Source: Hydnum rufescens UP504 (Eukaryota > Basidiomycota > Agaricomycetes > Cantharellales > Hydnaceae). Taken from it: 36,597 nucleotides of DNA. This document shows, piece by piece, positions 18,242 to 28,455 of the stretch; position 1 is the stretch's first letter; each line of letters opens with the position of its first letter. The stretch lies in assembly GCA_014904985.1 (NCBI GenBank), contig MU129285.1, positions 1-36,597 on the forward strand, in the 5' to 3' direction. The notes under the pieces were generated by a model, which was given only the letters and a program-made list of their open reading frames with translations, was not told where the DNA came from and did no database searches. Position numbers and translations under genes: made by a program.

Positions 18242-19213
18242 TTGCAATTTGCAAAACCGAAGGCGCCGGATGAAAAACACAAAATTTTGCATCAAAAAGT
18301 ATTTGGGTGATTACTCCTCCAATTCCTGGCGGTTTGGCTTGCTATCAAGTGAGATGGACTCGCCTTGATCGTCCGCAGGTGCTTGTACCCTTTATGTAAT
18401 AAAATTCAAAGATTTGAGATTCAAGGTTTCCCCCAATTTTATTTCCTTCATAGCTACTGTGAATTGAGAAAAATACACTATATCTCCTGAGAGCTGCTAT
18501 GTCCCTCTAGGTGTTCCAAAAAAAATCAAGGCAATTGGAGCAAATTTCAGAATTTTGATGGTGCACCATTTGGCATGGAATTTAGGACCATAGCCTGGCC
18601 AGTGAAGCAACAAAACCTCCTGTACACTGAGCCTATCACTCCTACATCACTCTAGATGTAATTCCTGGAAGATCTTTTCCTGGCAGCTCAGTGAGACATC
18701 CAAAGAGCCCATACCTGCAGAAGGGAAAAATTAATGGCTATCTCAAAGCCAACTGATGCATGTTGCCACCTAGCCACCAAGCATATATGTGTCTTCCAGT
18801 TCATGGACTTCATTATCCATCACATCATCAACAATAGAAGCCCAAACAAGGCAGATGCTTTGGCTATTTGTGTTGTATCCCTTGGAAACCTACAGCCTCA
18901 AATTTTCTCCAACAGTCTTGATTTTTTTTCAGGCATCTAGAGTGGCATGGCAGCTCTCAGGGGATATAGTTTATTTTCCTCAATTCACAGTAGTTCAAGA
19001 GCTATGAAGGAAATAAAATTGGGGAAAACCTCAAACCTCAAATCTTTGAATTTTATTACATAAAGGGTACAGGCACCTGTAGACAATCAAGGCAAGTCCA
19101 TCTCACTTGATAGCAAGCCAAACCGCCAGGAATTGGAGGAGTAATCACCCAAATACTTTTTGATGCAAAATTTTGCGTTTTTCATCCGGCGCCTTCGGTT
19201 TTGCAAATTGCAA
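18242..19213. mobile_element. Foldback element with about 275-bp terminal inverted repeats
   Basis: Positions 18242-18513 and 18934-19213 are inverted copies of each other with few mismatches and one 8-base indel. The outer ends read TTGCAATTTGCAAAACC. The 420-base middle has no convincing protein. No clear target duplication is visible, so the transposon superfamily is not assigned. It sits in the divergent spacer between K3 and K4 and roughly doubles its length. Confidence 0.9.
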
Positions 19214-19575
19214 GAAGTTGAATTCTATTTCCCACAAATTGGGGTGACTATGTGGCTGTGAAGGTGACGCCCCGAAAACTCTATGCCAGCTGCTGAGCGG
19301 TAGCAGTGTGGCAGCAGCCTGGAAGCAGCCACCTAAGGCCCATAGAGACGCGCGAGCTCGCCTACATTTGAGGGGTACCCTCATAATAAGGCATATTAAT
19401 TTGAATGCACCAATTTCACCGCCATCCATTTCTATCCCGAATGGATGTATGCGCCTCGAATGAGGCACCCTTGCCTCTTGTGCTCTGAGGAAAATTGCAG
19501 GGGGAAAGGCCTCGTATGGTTTACACTCATACGAGTTGGCGTTCCTCAATATTCCTCAGTTCTTTCTCTTACGTC
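19214..19575. other. Upstream flank of K4, no gene seen
   Basis: I see no conserved coding sequence. Short open frames on both strands lack family resemblance. The shared 14-base motif was not found here. Confidence 0.5.
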
Positions 19576-19790
19576 CCTGGTCGTTTCTCCCCGTCACCTT
19601 CTTGATCGTTTCTCTCGTCATCTTCGTGATCGTTTCTTTCGTCATCTTCTTGATCGTTTCTCCCCCCTCATCTTCCCGGTTGTCTCTCTCCCTTATCTCC
19701 GTCGTCTCTCTCCCTCATCTGGCCCGTCTTCTCTCTCCCTCCTCTGGCCCGTCCTTGCTCTCCCTCATATCCCTTGCCCTTCCCTCTTTC
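19576..19790 (+). repeat. Pyrimidine-rich 24-bp repeats upstream of K4
   Basis: About eight imperfect copies of a 24-base unit (TCGTTTCTCTCGTCATCTTC-like) drift into TCTCTCTCCCTCATCTGGCCC. The strand is almost pure pyrimidine. It ends about 25 bases before the K4 ATG (19813), where fungal promoters often have CT-rich leaders. Confidence 0.8.
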
Positions 19791-19812
19791 CAAGTTCCGG
19801 GGGCGCATGATA

Positions 19813-21718
19813 ATGTCTACCCGGACCTCACTAGATATTCCCCTTGAAGGCTCGCAGACAGAGATATCTTCCGCACTATCGAAACCATTTCCCTGCTCGC
19901 AAGCTATTGCAGATGATTCCAGTGGCACAAGTCAATAATAGTGGAAGATTCGGACTTGCAGTCCCCAGTCCCATCCAAGTACGTCATGCCGTCCTGACAA
20001 TGCAACCCGCTCAGCATTCGTTCATGCAGAAATCGTCTTGACCTACGGGCCCCATGGGTTATTCACCCCTCCGCGACATTAGCCACAGCCGAAGACGACG
20101 ACGGCTCCGGTTCGAATGGAGGTCACACCCATCGTCTGAATGACCCGTTGAGTGGAGAATGTTGTTCGTCTTCTTCCAGTTCGGCATCGAATGTGCCCTC
20201 CGCATCCACACGCCGAGATACCTCTGATCGATCCGCAAGCACCACCCCTTCGAGCGATACACCCAAGAGCCACAACCCAGGCGATGACATCCGTGATGCG
20301 AACAATACTTCCTCTGAACAATGTGATCCATCTTCGGTCACGGAGAGAAGTTCACCTGCATCTCGTCTTTTCCCCCTTATCGCCCCTGTTAAGCCCCCCT
20401 CTTCTTCAAGTGACAAGTCCGATGCTTTCCTTCAATCCGGTCGCACTCCCTTGGGCCCATCCGCTCCTCGGCCTTGCCAAACCCCATAGGCGCGAGCGAC
20501 GCCAGATCGCAGGGCTCGGCTCGTTGCGCAGATGGAGACGTCCCCAAGTCGTGCCTGTCGAATGACACGGAATCCCTGCCTGATTCCGTAGTTCCCGACC
20601 TCACTCATGAAATACACCACAAGACCCTGGTCGTTCATGGGCGATACTCCTTGGTGTTCTGTGCTGATAGGGAGGAGTCTCAAGGGAGTCTCACCAAGGT
20701 GGGTGCAAGAATCTTGTGAATCTTTGGTTCCACTATAGCCTTCCTCTTGAACTAGGTTGCCCTGAAGGTGTTTTGGCCGTGGGCCCCGGAGAATGAATGC
20801 GTGGATAAAACTCTCAAGGTATTATGGAACGATCGTCAGCGGAATCCCATTGATACCATTATTTCATAGAGGTTGAAACGCGAAGTACGAGTATGGATGT
20901 CACTGAAACATCCCAATATCGTGCCTCTTCTTGGCCTCTTCTCAGGGGAATTGGGGCGTGATATTGGCCTCGTCTCTGGGAAATCGGGGCCTGGTTTTGT
21001 TTCGCCTTGGTACTCACAAGGTAATGTCCTCCAGTATATCCGACGAGTCCCCAACGCACCACGCGAGCCATTGGTAATGCCGGAGTCTTTCATGCGTTCT
21101 CATTTGGTGTTCTTACGAAAGTCCTCAGTGTGAAGATGTGGCAAGGGGGCTCCGATATCTCCACGAGCAAGACCCGCCGATTACACATGGTGACTTGAAA
21201 GGGGTTCGATAATCATCTGCTCCTAGTACTACCAGTGCATTCATCCTAACCTGTCCTTGTAGGCCAATGTTGTTGTTGCAAGCGATGGACGTGCGGCTTT
21301 GTGTGACTTTGGCCTGTCCATGATACGGGACATGACTGGTTTCACAACTTCCTCCATTTGTGGCACACTTCCTTTCATGGCCCCCAGAACAGTTCAACGG
21401 TGATTTCCGAAGTCCTCGAAGCGATGTATATGCGTACGCGTGCACATATGTTCAGGTTTGCACTTAACGGTTCCGGCAATGTGGCCCTAATCTTATTCCA
21501 CCCCGCCGCCTTGTAGATTATGACTGGAGATCTCCCATTCACCTTGGTATAAGAATCTCGCTCCGATAGTTCGCGCTATCTGTGAGGGTGAATCCCCGTA
21601 CAAGATCGAAACCATCACTTCTCATCATAATCTGGAATTCTTGGGGCTTAGCTGGGATCCAGAGCCCGCTCGTCGCCCGACCATCTCAGACATATGTTGC
21701 ACCTTGGGGATGTCGTAA
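19813..21718 (+). pseudogene. Kinase paralogue K4 (HGDLK type, TKL-like), multiply broken
   Basis: Starts MSTRTSLDIPLEGS and shares AIADDSSG with the K1 N-terminus. A TAATAG follows at about 19934. Kinase exons are up to 20698, 20756-20818 (VALKVF), 20870-21073, 21129-21203 (THGDLKG), 21263-21455 (CDFGLS) and 21517-21718. Compared with its paralogues it has one base missing near 20470, one extra C near 21382 in the APE codons and one extra base near 21541. It also has a 33-base in-frame duplication in exon 3 (GLFSGELGRDI before GLVSGKSG). The gene is a pseudogene and is closest to K1 (YAYACTY, GESPY, LGM). Confidence 0.85.
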
Positions 21719-22530
21719 CCCATCCAAAAGATTTAGGTGCCTCGAGCTCAGCCTTTGTCCCCAATGGCTTTGCGATGGCTGGTCCTCCTCAAACCCATCC
21801 TTTTATTTCTTGTCTTACCGTTATTCTCTTACGGTCTTACGGTTTTCCCTTAATGTCCGTTTGGCCTCAATGCCCGTTTGGCCTCACTGTCCGTTTTCCC
21901 TCAATGCCCGTTTTTGCTCAATGCCCGTTTTCGCTTAATTTCCGATATAAAATGCCCCGTCATGTCGACACCATCGCCTCACCATCATGCCCACATCATC
22001 GACCCCCACATCAACCTGCCATTGATGTATCACCCGGACTACATATTTACCCACTGTAAAACCCTATGTGGCGCCTCAGTAGGCAGCGCTCGGGAACCCC
22101 GCCTACGCGGTATACAAGTATACGAACTAAGATTCTCTCTCTCTCTCTCATCCCGCCTTGTCATTCCCCCGCCATCATTGCTATACCCTTTTACAACTAA
22201 TTCTGTTTCCTCTAACGGACAACAATGCCTTGTTTTTTTCTCTAGTAAAATGGGCTGTATGCTTGTGAAGGCAATACTGTACTTCCATGTAGAATATAAG
22301 TAGCTCGTAAAATATAGATAGGCAGTGTGGGATTTTTTACACCATCCGGAGTCCACTGACTACCTCCCACGGGGACGAAGTGACCTTGCAAGCAAGGTAA
22401 TTTCTACGCAGCAACAGAATCATTATTAAATCACGCCGTGATCGTTTCGATCCCATAAATTACGTTAAGAATCCCAAGGCTCTTCATCTTATCTTTCAAT
22501 CCTACACTGGATGTGTACTGAATTACCAGT
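21719..22530. other. Intergenic between K4 and the VPS13 fragment
   Basis: It contains the 17-bp repeat array and a CT microsatellite at about 22133-22149. A plus-strand frame across 21694-22303 is a repeat artefact. I see no gene. Confidence 0.55.
21838..21939 (+). repeat. 17-bp minisatellite, 6 copies
   Basis: Six consecutive 17-base units of the form GCCCGTTTTCCCTCAAT with one to four changes each, with boundaries at 21855, 21872, 21889, 21906 and 21923. Confidence 0.92.
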
Positions 22531-25500
22531 CTACATACAATTCCCGGTCTCTTTGTATAACCACATCCTGCTCTTCTTTGGAACAGGAAGGAATCTATCG
22601 TAATCCCTCCCTGTATTGTCGCTGAAGCGTATCCCAGTGTCTTCGATCGTCACGTCTTGCAATCGATTGAAAGACCCATCCCATTCAAGGCGAAGTCTTG
22701 AACTCGTGTTCACGTCACTAGTTCGCCATCACAATGCAGAGGAAAAACCGCATCACCAGAACGAAAGTATGCGCGATGTTGCAAGCATCACCCTGGGATC
22801 ACGCCCACGAAGCTCTATAATTACCCAAATTAACACTTATTGGACAGCTGTACAGGATAATTACAACTGACCCAGATGTGCGACATATGCGTCGTTGCGA
22901 AAGCAGCCTCTATCAAAGTCCTTGAGCCACATTTACCCCAGAACATCCTCTACTGAGTAGAGCTGCAATAATAGGTGACACCAACGCTGCTTCTGCTTAG
23001 TCTTCCACCAACCACCGTCCAGATCCCGTCACATAGTATGTGCCCTGAAATTCGCACTCGTACTCGTTACGGCTTATCGAACACGGTGGTTGTGTTGCCG
23101 ATACCTTCCGAGATGCTGGATGCAACATCGAAGACCTAGAATGAATCTCAGTAGGTATCTTTCAGAGCCAACCGCCTGATACTCACTATGGATTTTGGTG
23201 CAACCGTTCCAAAATCCCCCACCGCAGGATCAATCGAGCTGCATTTCAACATGCAAAGCAGTGAAAAGACTCACCCAACTGACCCGACAAGACCTTTTCC
23301 AACCCGTTTGAAGAAGCCGATCGCGCCATTCTCTGACGGCGATCGTCTGAAACGCGTCGCGGTCATTGAAAGACTATCAAATCTGCTGGACTTCTTACTA
23401 GAACGCCCCCAATTCTACTTGGATGCTTGGAGTAAGCTGGTAAGTTTCAAATAGTGATTACCGCCTCAGCTCCAACAACAACATAACTGAGAAAAGAGGT
23501 GGCACCTCGGATCGCCTGGGCGCTATAGCACAATCTATCTTACATTGCGTACTTAGACCCATTCTGGTGTTGTACAAGACGTCGCTGCCACTCATGTTCA
23601 GAGTCAAGCGTAGCAGAGGCGAGGCCTTTCTTCGCCAAGACCACCGACATCAGAAGAGCCTACAGAATGAATGGTCCAGTTCAATTACCTTCGCAACCCT
23701 GAGTCCCCATTCATTGTTTCCATTATCACGGCGCCCCTGGGCTCGTAAGACACGCCGTCAGCCCGATCAGTTGAAGCGAGCATAATCTTTGGCATGGAAC
23801 TCACTAGATTGCTTACGGGACAGTTACTCAGGACTTCCTGTCTACAACCGACAATAACCCTGTCGAGGAGACTTGGTGCACTCATCCACGCATCTTTAAT
23901 CCCGACGGCGTCGAGTTGCAATTGCGCCTCATTGGAATTACCCAGAGCTATAGTGAGAGAGCTGAGCACGAGTGCCAAAGGGGTTTCCAGAACTAGCTGA
24001 CCAAGGTTGGTTAGCCTGAGGACGGTGCGTCCGGCTCGCGAAATCGTCCACTTTTCTTCGGCGTTCACTTGTTCCGTCCACACGAAGGAGAGTGATAACG
24101 GGACAGGTTATAACTCCGACGCTTCAAAACACAGATCCTGCCCGTTTGCGCCATCGGTTGGATGGGGAATGCCATCCGGATGAGGAATCAACACACTAAA
24201 AGGGCATCCAGTGAACTCAGAGGCAACATTATTGTATAGGATCACGCACTCTGGTGTCTCCTATGGATTTCCTTTGACCTTGGAGAAGTCGAAAAGTGCG
24301 AATAGGAAGTCCTCGTCGACACTAATCGCCATGGATTGCAATACGACGGAAGAATGTTTTATGAACGATACACCATGAACTAGAATAATGTGTCAGAAAA
24401 CATCTCGGCATGAACATCGCTGTACGAGTTAGATGACAGGAACTGACCTGGTGCTTCCTTCTCGACTGAACCGATGGTAATTTTTCCACAGGTTCGTATA
24501 AATAAGGATTCCATGTAAGTCGTTCGCTTCAGGGCTCTCCCTCGTACCATCACGCATTGATGCCAGGATACGTTGATTTCGGAGGTGAAGGCGCCCCATG
24601 TTCTCGGAAACAGTGAGATTTCCCCAGGAGATTTCTGAGAATGAACCTTGGCGCCAGCGTAACCACCGTGGAAAGTTTACATTTCCCATGGCCAAGTTCC
24701 CAAGATGCTCCGACGTATGGCTCTTGAGAGGGAGATGGAGTTTCCAGGATGATCTCCGCCTCGGTGCTTGACGCCTCAAGGGACAACAACGATCAGGAAA
24801 CACAGGGGGGAGGTACGCGAGAGAAGCGCCAGCACACCATACCTGAGACCATTGCGAGTCCCCTAATCCCCTAATCAGAAAGAAATTCATTGCTACAAGT
24901 CTGGTTATGTGAGGACACTGCAGGACCCAAAGGAATCAATTGAGAAGGTTCGTATCTAATAATTCGGCTTGACAAATCGATCGCGTTTCCAATCTCATGG
25001 GAAGTCACTGTGGAAGTCCCCAAACGCAAGGAAAAAGGACGCCCAGTGTGGTTGACGAGGACAAGGGGGTTGTAGATCCGGACTTTCATGGCTCGCCAAG
25101 ATTCTGGGTCCCTGCCACAAACAACCTTAAATGAGAGCCCATATAACGTAATTTCATGGCCGTCTGCGTACCAGTAATGCAGCCGCAAATCTAGTTTGCG
25201 TCCATCCTTGTCCGAGAGCCGAAGCTGCTGTTCAACGTTAGATCAGTTGGAATGTCCGTGTTAACGATCAGAAACTCGCGTGGTTTAAGCCCTATCATAG
25301 AGCATCGTCGGTCTTAGTCATGTGGTCATGGGTTACACCAGTTCATAGACTCACCCAGATCTTGTAAGTCGATGTTCAGATGGACAAGATGGCCTAACTA
25401 CACCGAATGGACTCGCCTTTCCAGTGAGAGCTTCTCCGGTTCTGGTTGTATTCTTAAAAATACCGTCATTCAACTCTAATTGCAAGAGGTTCGATGGGAG

Positions 25501-25848
25501 TCCAACGGTGCAGAGTGATGTTGGGATATCAGTACAGCAGTGGGATCGAGTGGGTCGTAATGAGAGGAAGTCTGAAACCGGAACGGTGCCTCGGACCCGT
25601 CTTTGGAAATGGTTTGAACAGGCGTGCGGATCTATAATATGACACTTGGAATCCAGTCCACGCCAAAGCCGGAGCATGCCGAAATCGAGCCCGGAGGCCA
25701 CCGGGACGTTGCTGCAGCTGTTTAAAACTGGATAAAAAGAGAGAGTGAGACCTGCACGTCCTTTCTTCGAGAAACAGCTAAGACTAATGCACCGGGTTAG
25801 CAAGTGAAAAAAGGGACTGCAGAGCCGGCTCGATTGGATTAGATTCAC
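22531..25848 (-). pseudogene. VPS13 C-terminal fragment, copy 1 (degenerate)
   Basis: VPS13 is a large lipid-transfer protein at membrane contact sites. Read on the minus strand, family blocks appear in the right order: RKLDLRLHYW and VRIYNPLVLVNHTG (about 25200-25040), DSQWSQ then VVTLAPRFILRNLL and FREHG (about 24860-24600), SVDEDFLFALFDFS (about 24310), LALVLSSLTIALGN and LLDRVIVGCRQEVLSN (24000-23810), LASATLDSEHEWQRR (about 23610), IGFFKRVGKGLVG (about 23310) and ISEGIGNTTTVFDKP followed by a stop (23067-23069). Then come FDRGCFRNDAYVAHL (about 22890) and the C-terminal PH-like end LEWDGSF...IEDTGIRFSDNTG (22713-22531). Many stops and shifts occur. GT-AG introns remain, so this is a DNA-level duplicate. 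The portion beyond 25240 is less certain. Confidence 0.82.
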
Positions 25849-26729
25849 TTGAGCCAGTCACGCCAGCATTACTGGACGCCTAGAACCATCTAGGGAGAAT
25901 CTCTTGGTTTCCAAGGACCCTGATTATCGCAATTATCCCATTAACATGGATGTTATGTTATATTGGAAAGGAGCAGCCTCCATAAACTTGAACTTTGTAG
26001 TTAGGTTAGGAATAGCATAGTCTGGGACCCCTTTGAATAGACGGAGGTGGGTACCAAATTGTATTGTTCGTTAAGGCACCGAATAAATCACGTGATTTGT
26101 GAGGATGAGGTCGTAGGGAGATGGAAATGACTGGGGTGAAGACTGACTATCCCAAACATCGCCCTATGGTAGAAAGAATATGAAAAATATCCAGAGCCAG
26201 TTCTTCACTGCCATTTTTCCGTCACCACGGCCCAATCGGGTTACCCGTAAGAATCACGTGATTTATTTGGGACCTTAACCGCCATACATTTGGACGGCAA
26301 TAGCCAATATAATTGGGTACTATGTTACGTCCATACAAAGCGATCCCAGCCTCTATATAGAGGCTGGTGTTCCTGCCTAGGAATAGCACTATGTGATCCA
26401 TTGTGTTATACATTTATCATAATACAGTCCGAATCCGGCCTCCCATGTGTCGCAGCACCAACCTTGTTTGATGTAGTGATTTTATATGTCCATACACATT
26501 GCAGTGGTAGTAATCGGCTTCTGTTGGCCAGCCATGTTCATCCACCTCCATATTCTGGTCAAATCGCCTCAATCTAATGCCTTGCAGGGAGTGTCGGGCC
26601 ATGCTGCAATCTACCACCAGAAGTATTCAGGGGGATGTTCGGGAAAAGTTAACAATGCCACAGAAATATTTCTGGTGAGTGTTTTCCTCACCGAGGACTC
26701 GTGTTCTGTCTGCTTTCCAGCTCCGCTCA
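25849..26729. other. Intergenic, no gene; palindromes
   Basis: A perfect 22-bp palindrome with a TATATA centre lies at 26346-26367. CACGTG-centred palindromes lie at 26085-26098 and 26252-26263 and, with AATAAATCACGTGATT on opposite strands, form an inverted pair. This may be a small worn inverted-repeat element of about 190 bp. No supportable coding sequence. Confidence 0.5.
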
Positions 26730-27571
26730 TGGCCTAAGAGGACCAGGGTGTAGGGGCCTGTCCTAAGTACAACATGCAGCTCTCTCCGGTGGCGGTCCAA
26801 GGGTTGGCTAGTGTTGACAAGCTCCCACCTGGTCCCGTTATTTGTGTACCTATGAGCGTTGATGGATTTAATGTAAAACCGAGGACTGATGTTAGCATCA
26901 AGTCGAAGTTTCTTGCGGAGGCCATCCGAGATACATTCTGTCGTGAAGCGATCCTCAAAGAGCCCTTGGCGGACAACAAGTGAGATGTGAGGGAGGTGAT
27001 ATTTGATGTAGACTTACGGAGCGTTACCGTCTCTCGAACTCCATCTAAATTATGAAGAAGAATCTCCAGGATTGGTGCACGCATCGGGTGAATTTGAGGG
27101 GAATATGTCTAGGTGCTCTGCTTCACCTACAACGTCCGCAGTACAACGAGTATACTACTTACGACAGGAGGAGCTGGGCCATTGCGGACTGCCCGAAGAT
27201 AGGCCAATGTCTCACGAACTGGATCATTCACGACACCATACTGGAGAGCGTCATTCAATTCGCTTAGCCTCCTGGGGGCGCTCTTTAAGTAAACCTTGTT
27301 CGAATAACGGGTCTTACAAAGGCGTGTCTTGTACTTACTGGCGAAGCTGCGGAAGCTGCTGGGCAGTTTCTTCACGTGCAGCCTCGAGGGCAGTAATTGT
27401 CTCTTCGCATCGTCGTTTTTCGGCCTCCAGAACGGATTGCTCTTCGTGGATCAAAAAGTTGATGGATGTACCAAGGACCCAATCTGCGGAGTGTGTGCCG
27501 GCATTCGCAGAAATGGCCGCAAGCTCGCCAAGGTTCCGGCGCACTCTTGAGAGTTGGCCGTATGCTGCCAT
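26730..27571 (-). CDS. Unrecognised spliced gene
   Basis: Four exons fit on the minus strand: 27571-27339, 27271-27163, 27108-27018 and 26964 to about 26730. Three donors read GTAAGT and all phases join. The predicted protein starts MAAYGQLSRVRRNLGELAA. It has a Glu/Lys/Arg-rich helix, likely a short coiled coil (VLEAEKRRCEETITALEAAR), and continues with LAYLRAVRNGP, ILEILLHNLDGVRETVTLRL and CISDGLRKKLRLDANI. I do not recognise the family. The C-terminal end is uncertain and another exon may follow the donor-like GTGAGG near 26673. An upstream exon from ATG 27657 is also possible. No break was seen. Confidence 0.6.
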
Positions 27572-28455
27572 ACCTGGGATACTACGTCGAAGATGGTGGA
27601 AGCTCGAGGGCGATGATGTATTTTCCGTTCTGGGACTTCTCTGCTCAAATGGATCATGGAAATTCGCCAGTGAGTGTGTCAGTTGACAGGGAATACATTG
27701 ACAAAAGGAGAAAGGTCATTTAGTTAGTAACAAGCAGCTCTAGCTGCTTGTATTCCTGGAAGTGTTTCGGCACAAATGGCCCCACTCTAAAATGAGCATA
27801 TTACGAGTGAATGTCAGGGGGGAAGCCTCAGGGGATGGGACCCAAAACATGAGAGACTACCATGTATATGTTTGGACAAAAGAAGCAGGATTAGCGTAAT
27901 ATCATGTAATCAGGCGCTCTCGGCTAGAGACAATCGGAAAACCCCTGATCGAAAAATATAATTTGTCACACATACATCTCCGACCTTGCCCTCCATTGGA
28001 ACCAAACTTGCAATATTTGGTGGTCGCAGAGTCAGACGAAGCCCTTTCTTTCCATGGGTCTTTCCCATTACCGTACTCCCATGCCCCTTGTTTTGAAGTG
28101 GCAAACCACACTTTATTCTCAACCACATGTTCCATCGATTTCGGCGCTTCCTTACGACGACCCATGCTACACCTCCGGCAAGTGATGTCCCGCATGACCA
28201 ACGCTGCTGGCCTTGTCGTCTTCAAAACACCCCTTGCTCTTTGGAGTCTGGGCCGACAAACGGTGTCTGCTTGGTCTGTCATACATTCAACATGAAATGT
28301 GTAGGAGTTGGTGAGGATTTCCCCATGGTGAGACCCACATCCTTCAGTCAATATTCCATGCTCACAATGTGTGCCTTAAATCAAGACCTCGAACTCAAAG
28401 CGGGCAGCCAACGCGATAAGGCAGTGGATCGCCCATCCCGTCAATCGCGATTCCA
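27572..28455. other. Intergenic, with one weak minus-strand reading frame
   Basis: A 149-codon minus-strand frame at 27902-28351 is Cys- and Lys-rich (ITCRRCSMG, KVWFATSKQGAWEYGNGK). It may be part of a gene, but I recognise no family and it overlaps plus-strand frames of similar length. A hairpin with 9-bp stems and a CT loop lies at 27731-27750 (CAAGCAGCT/AGCTGCTTG). Confidence 0.3.

Noticed and set aside
23188..23454. Plus-strand open frame of 88 codons ending near a GTAAGT
   Set aside because: The minus strand of the same stretch carries conserved VPS13 text (IGFFKRVGKGLVG), so the plus frame is an antisense shadow.
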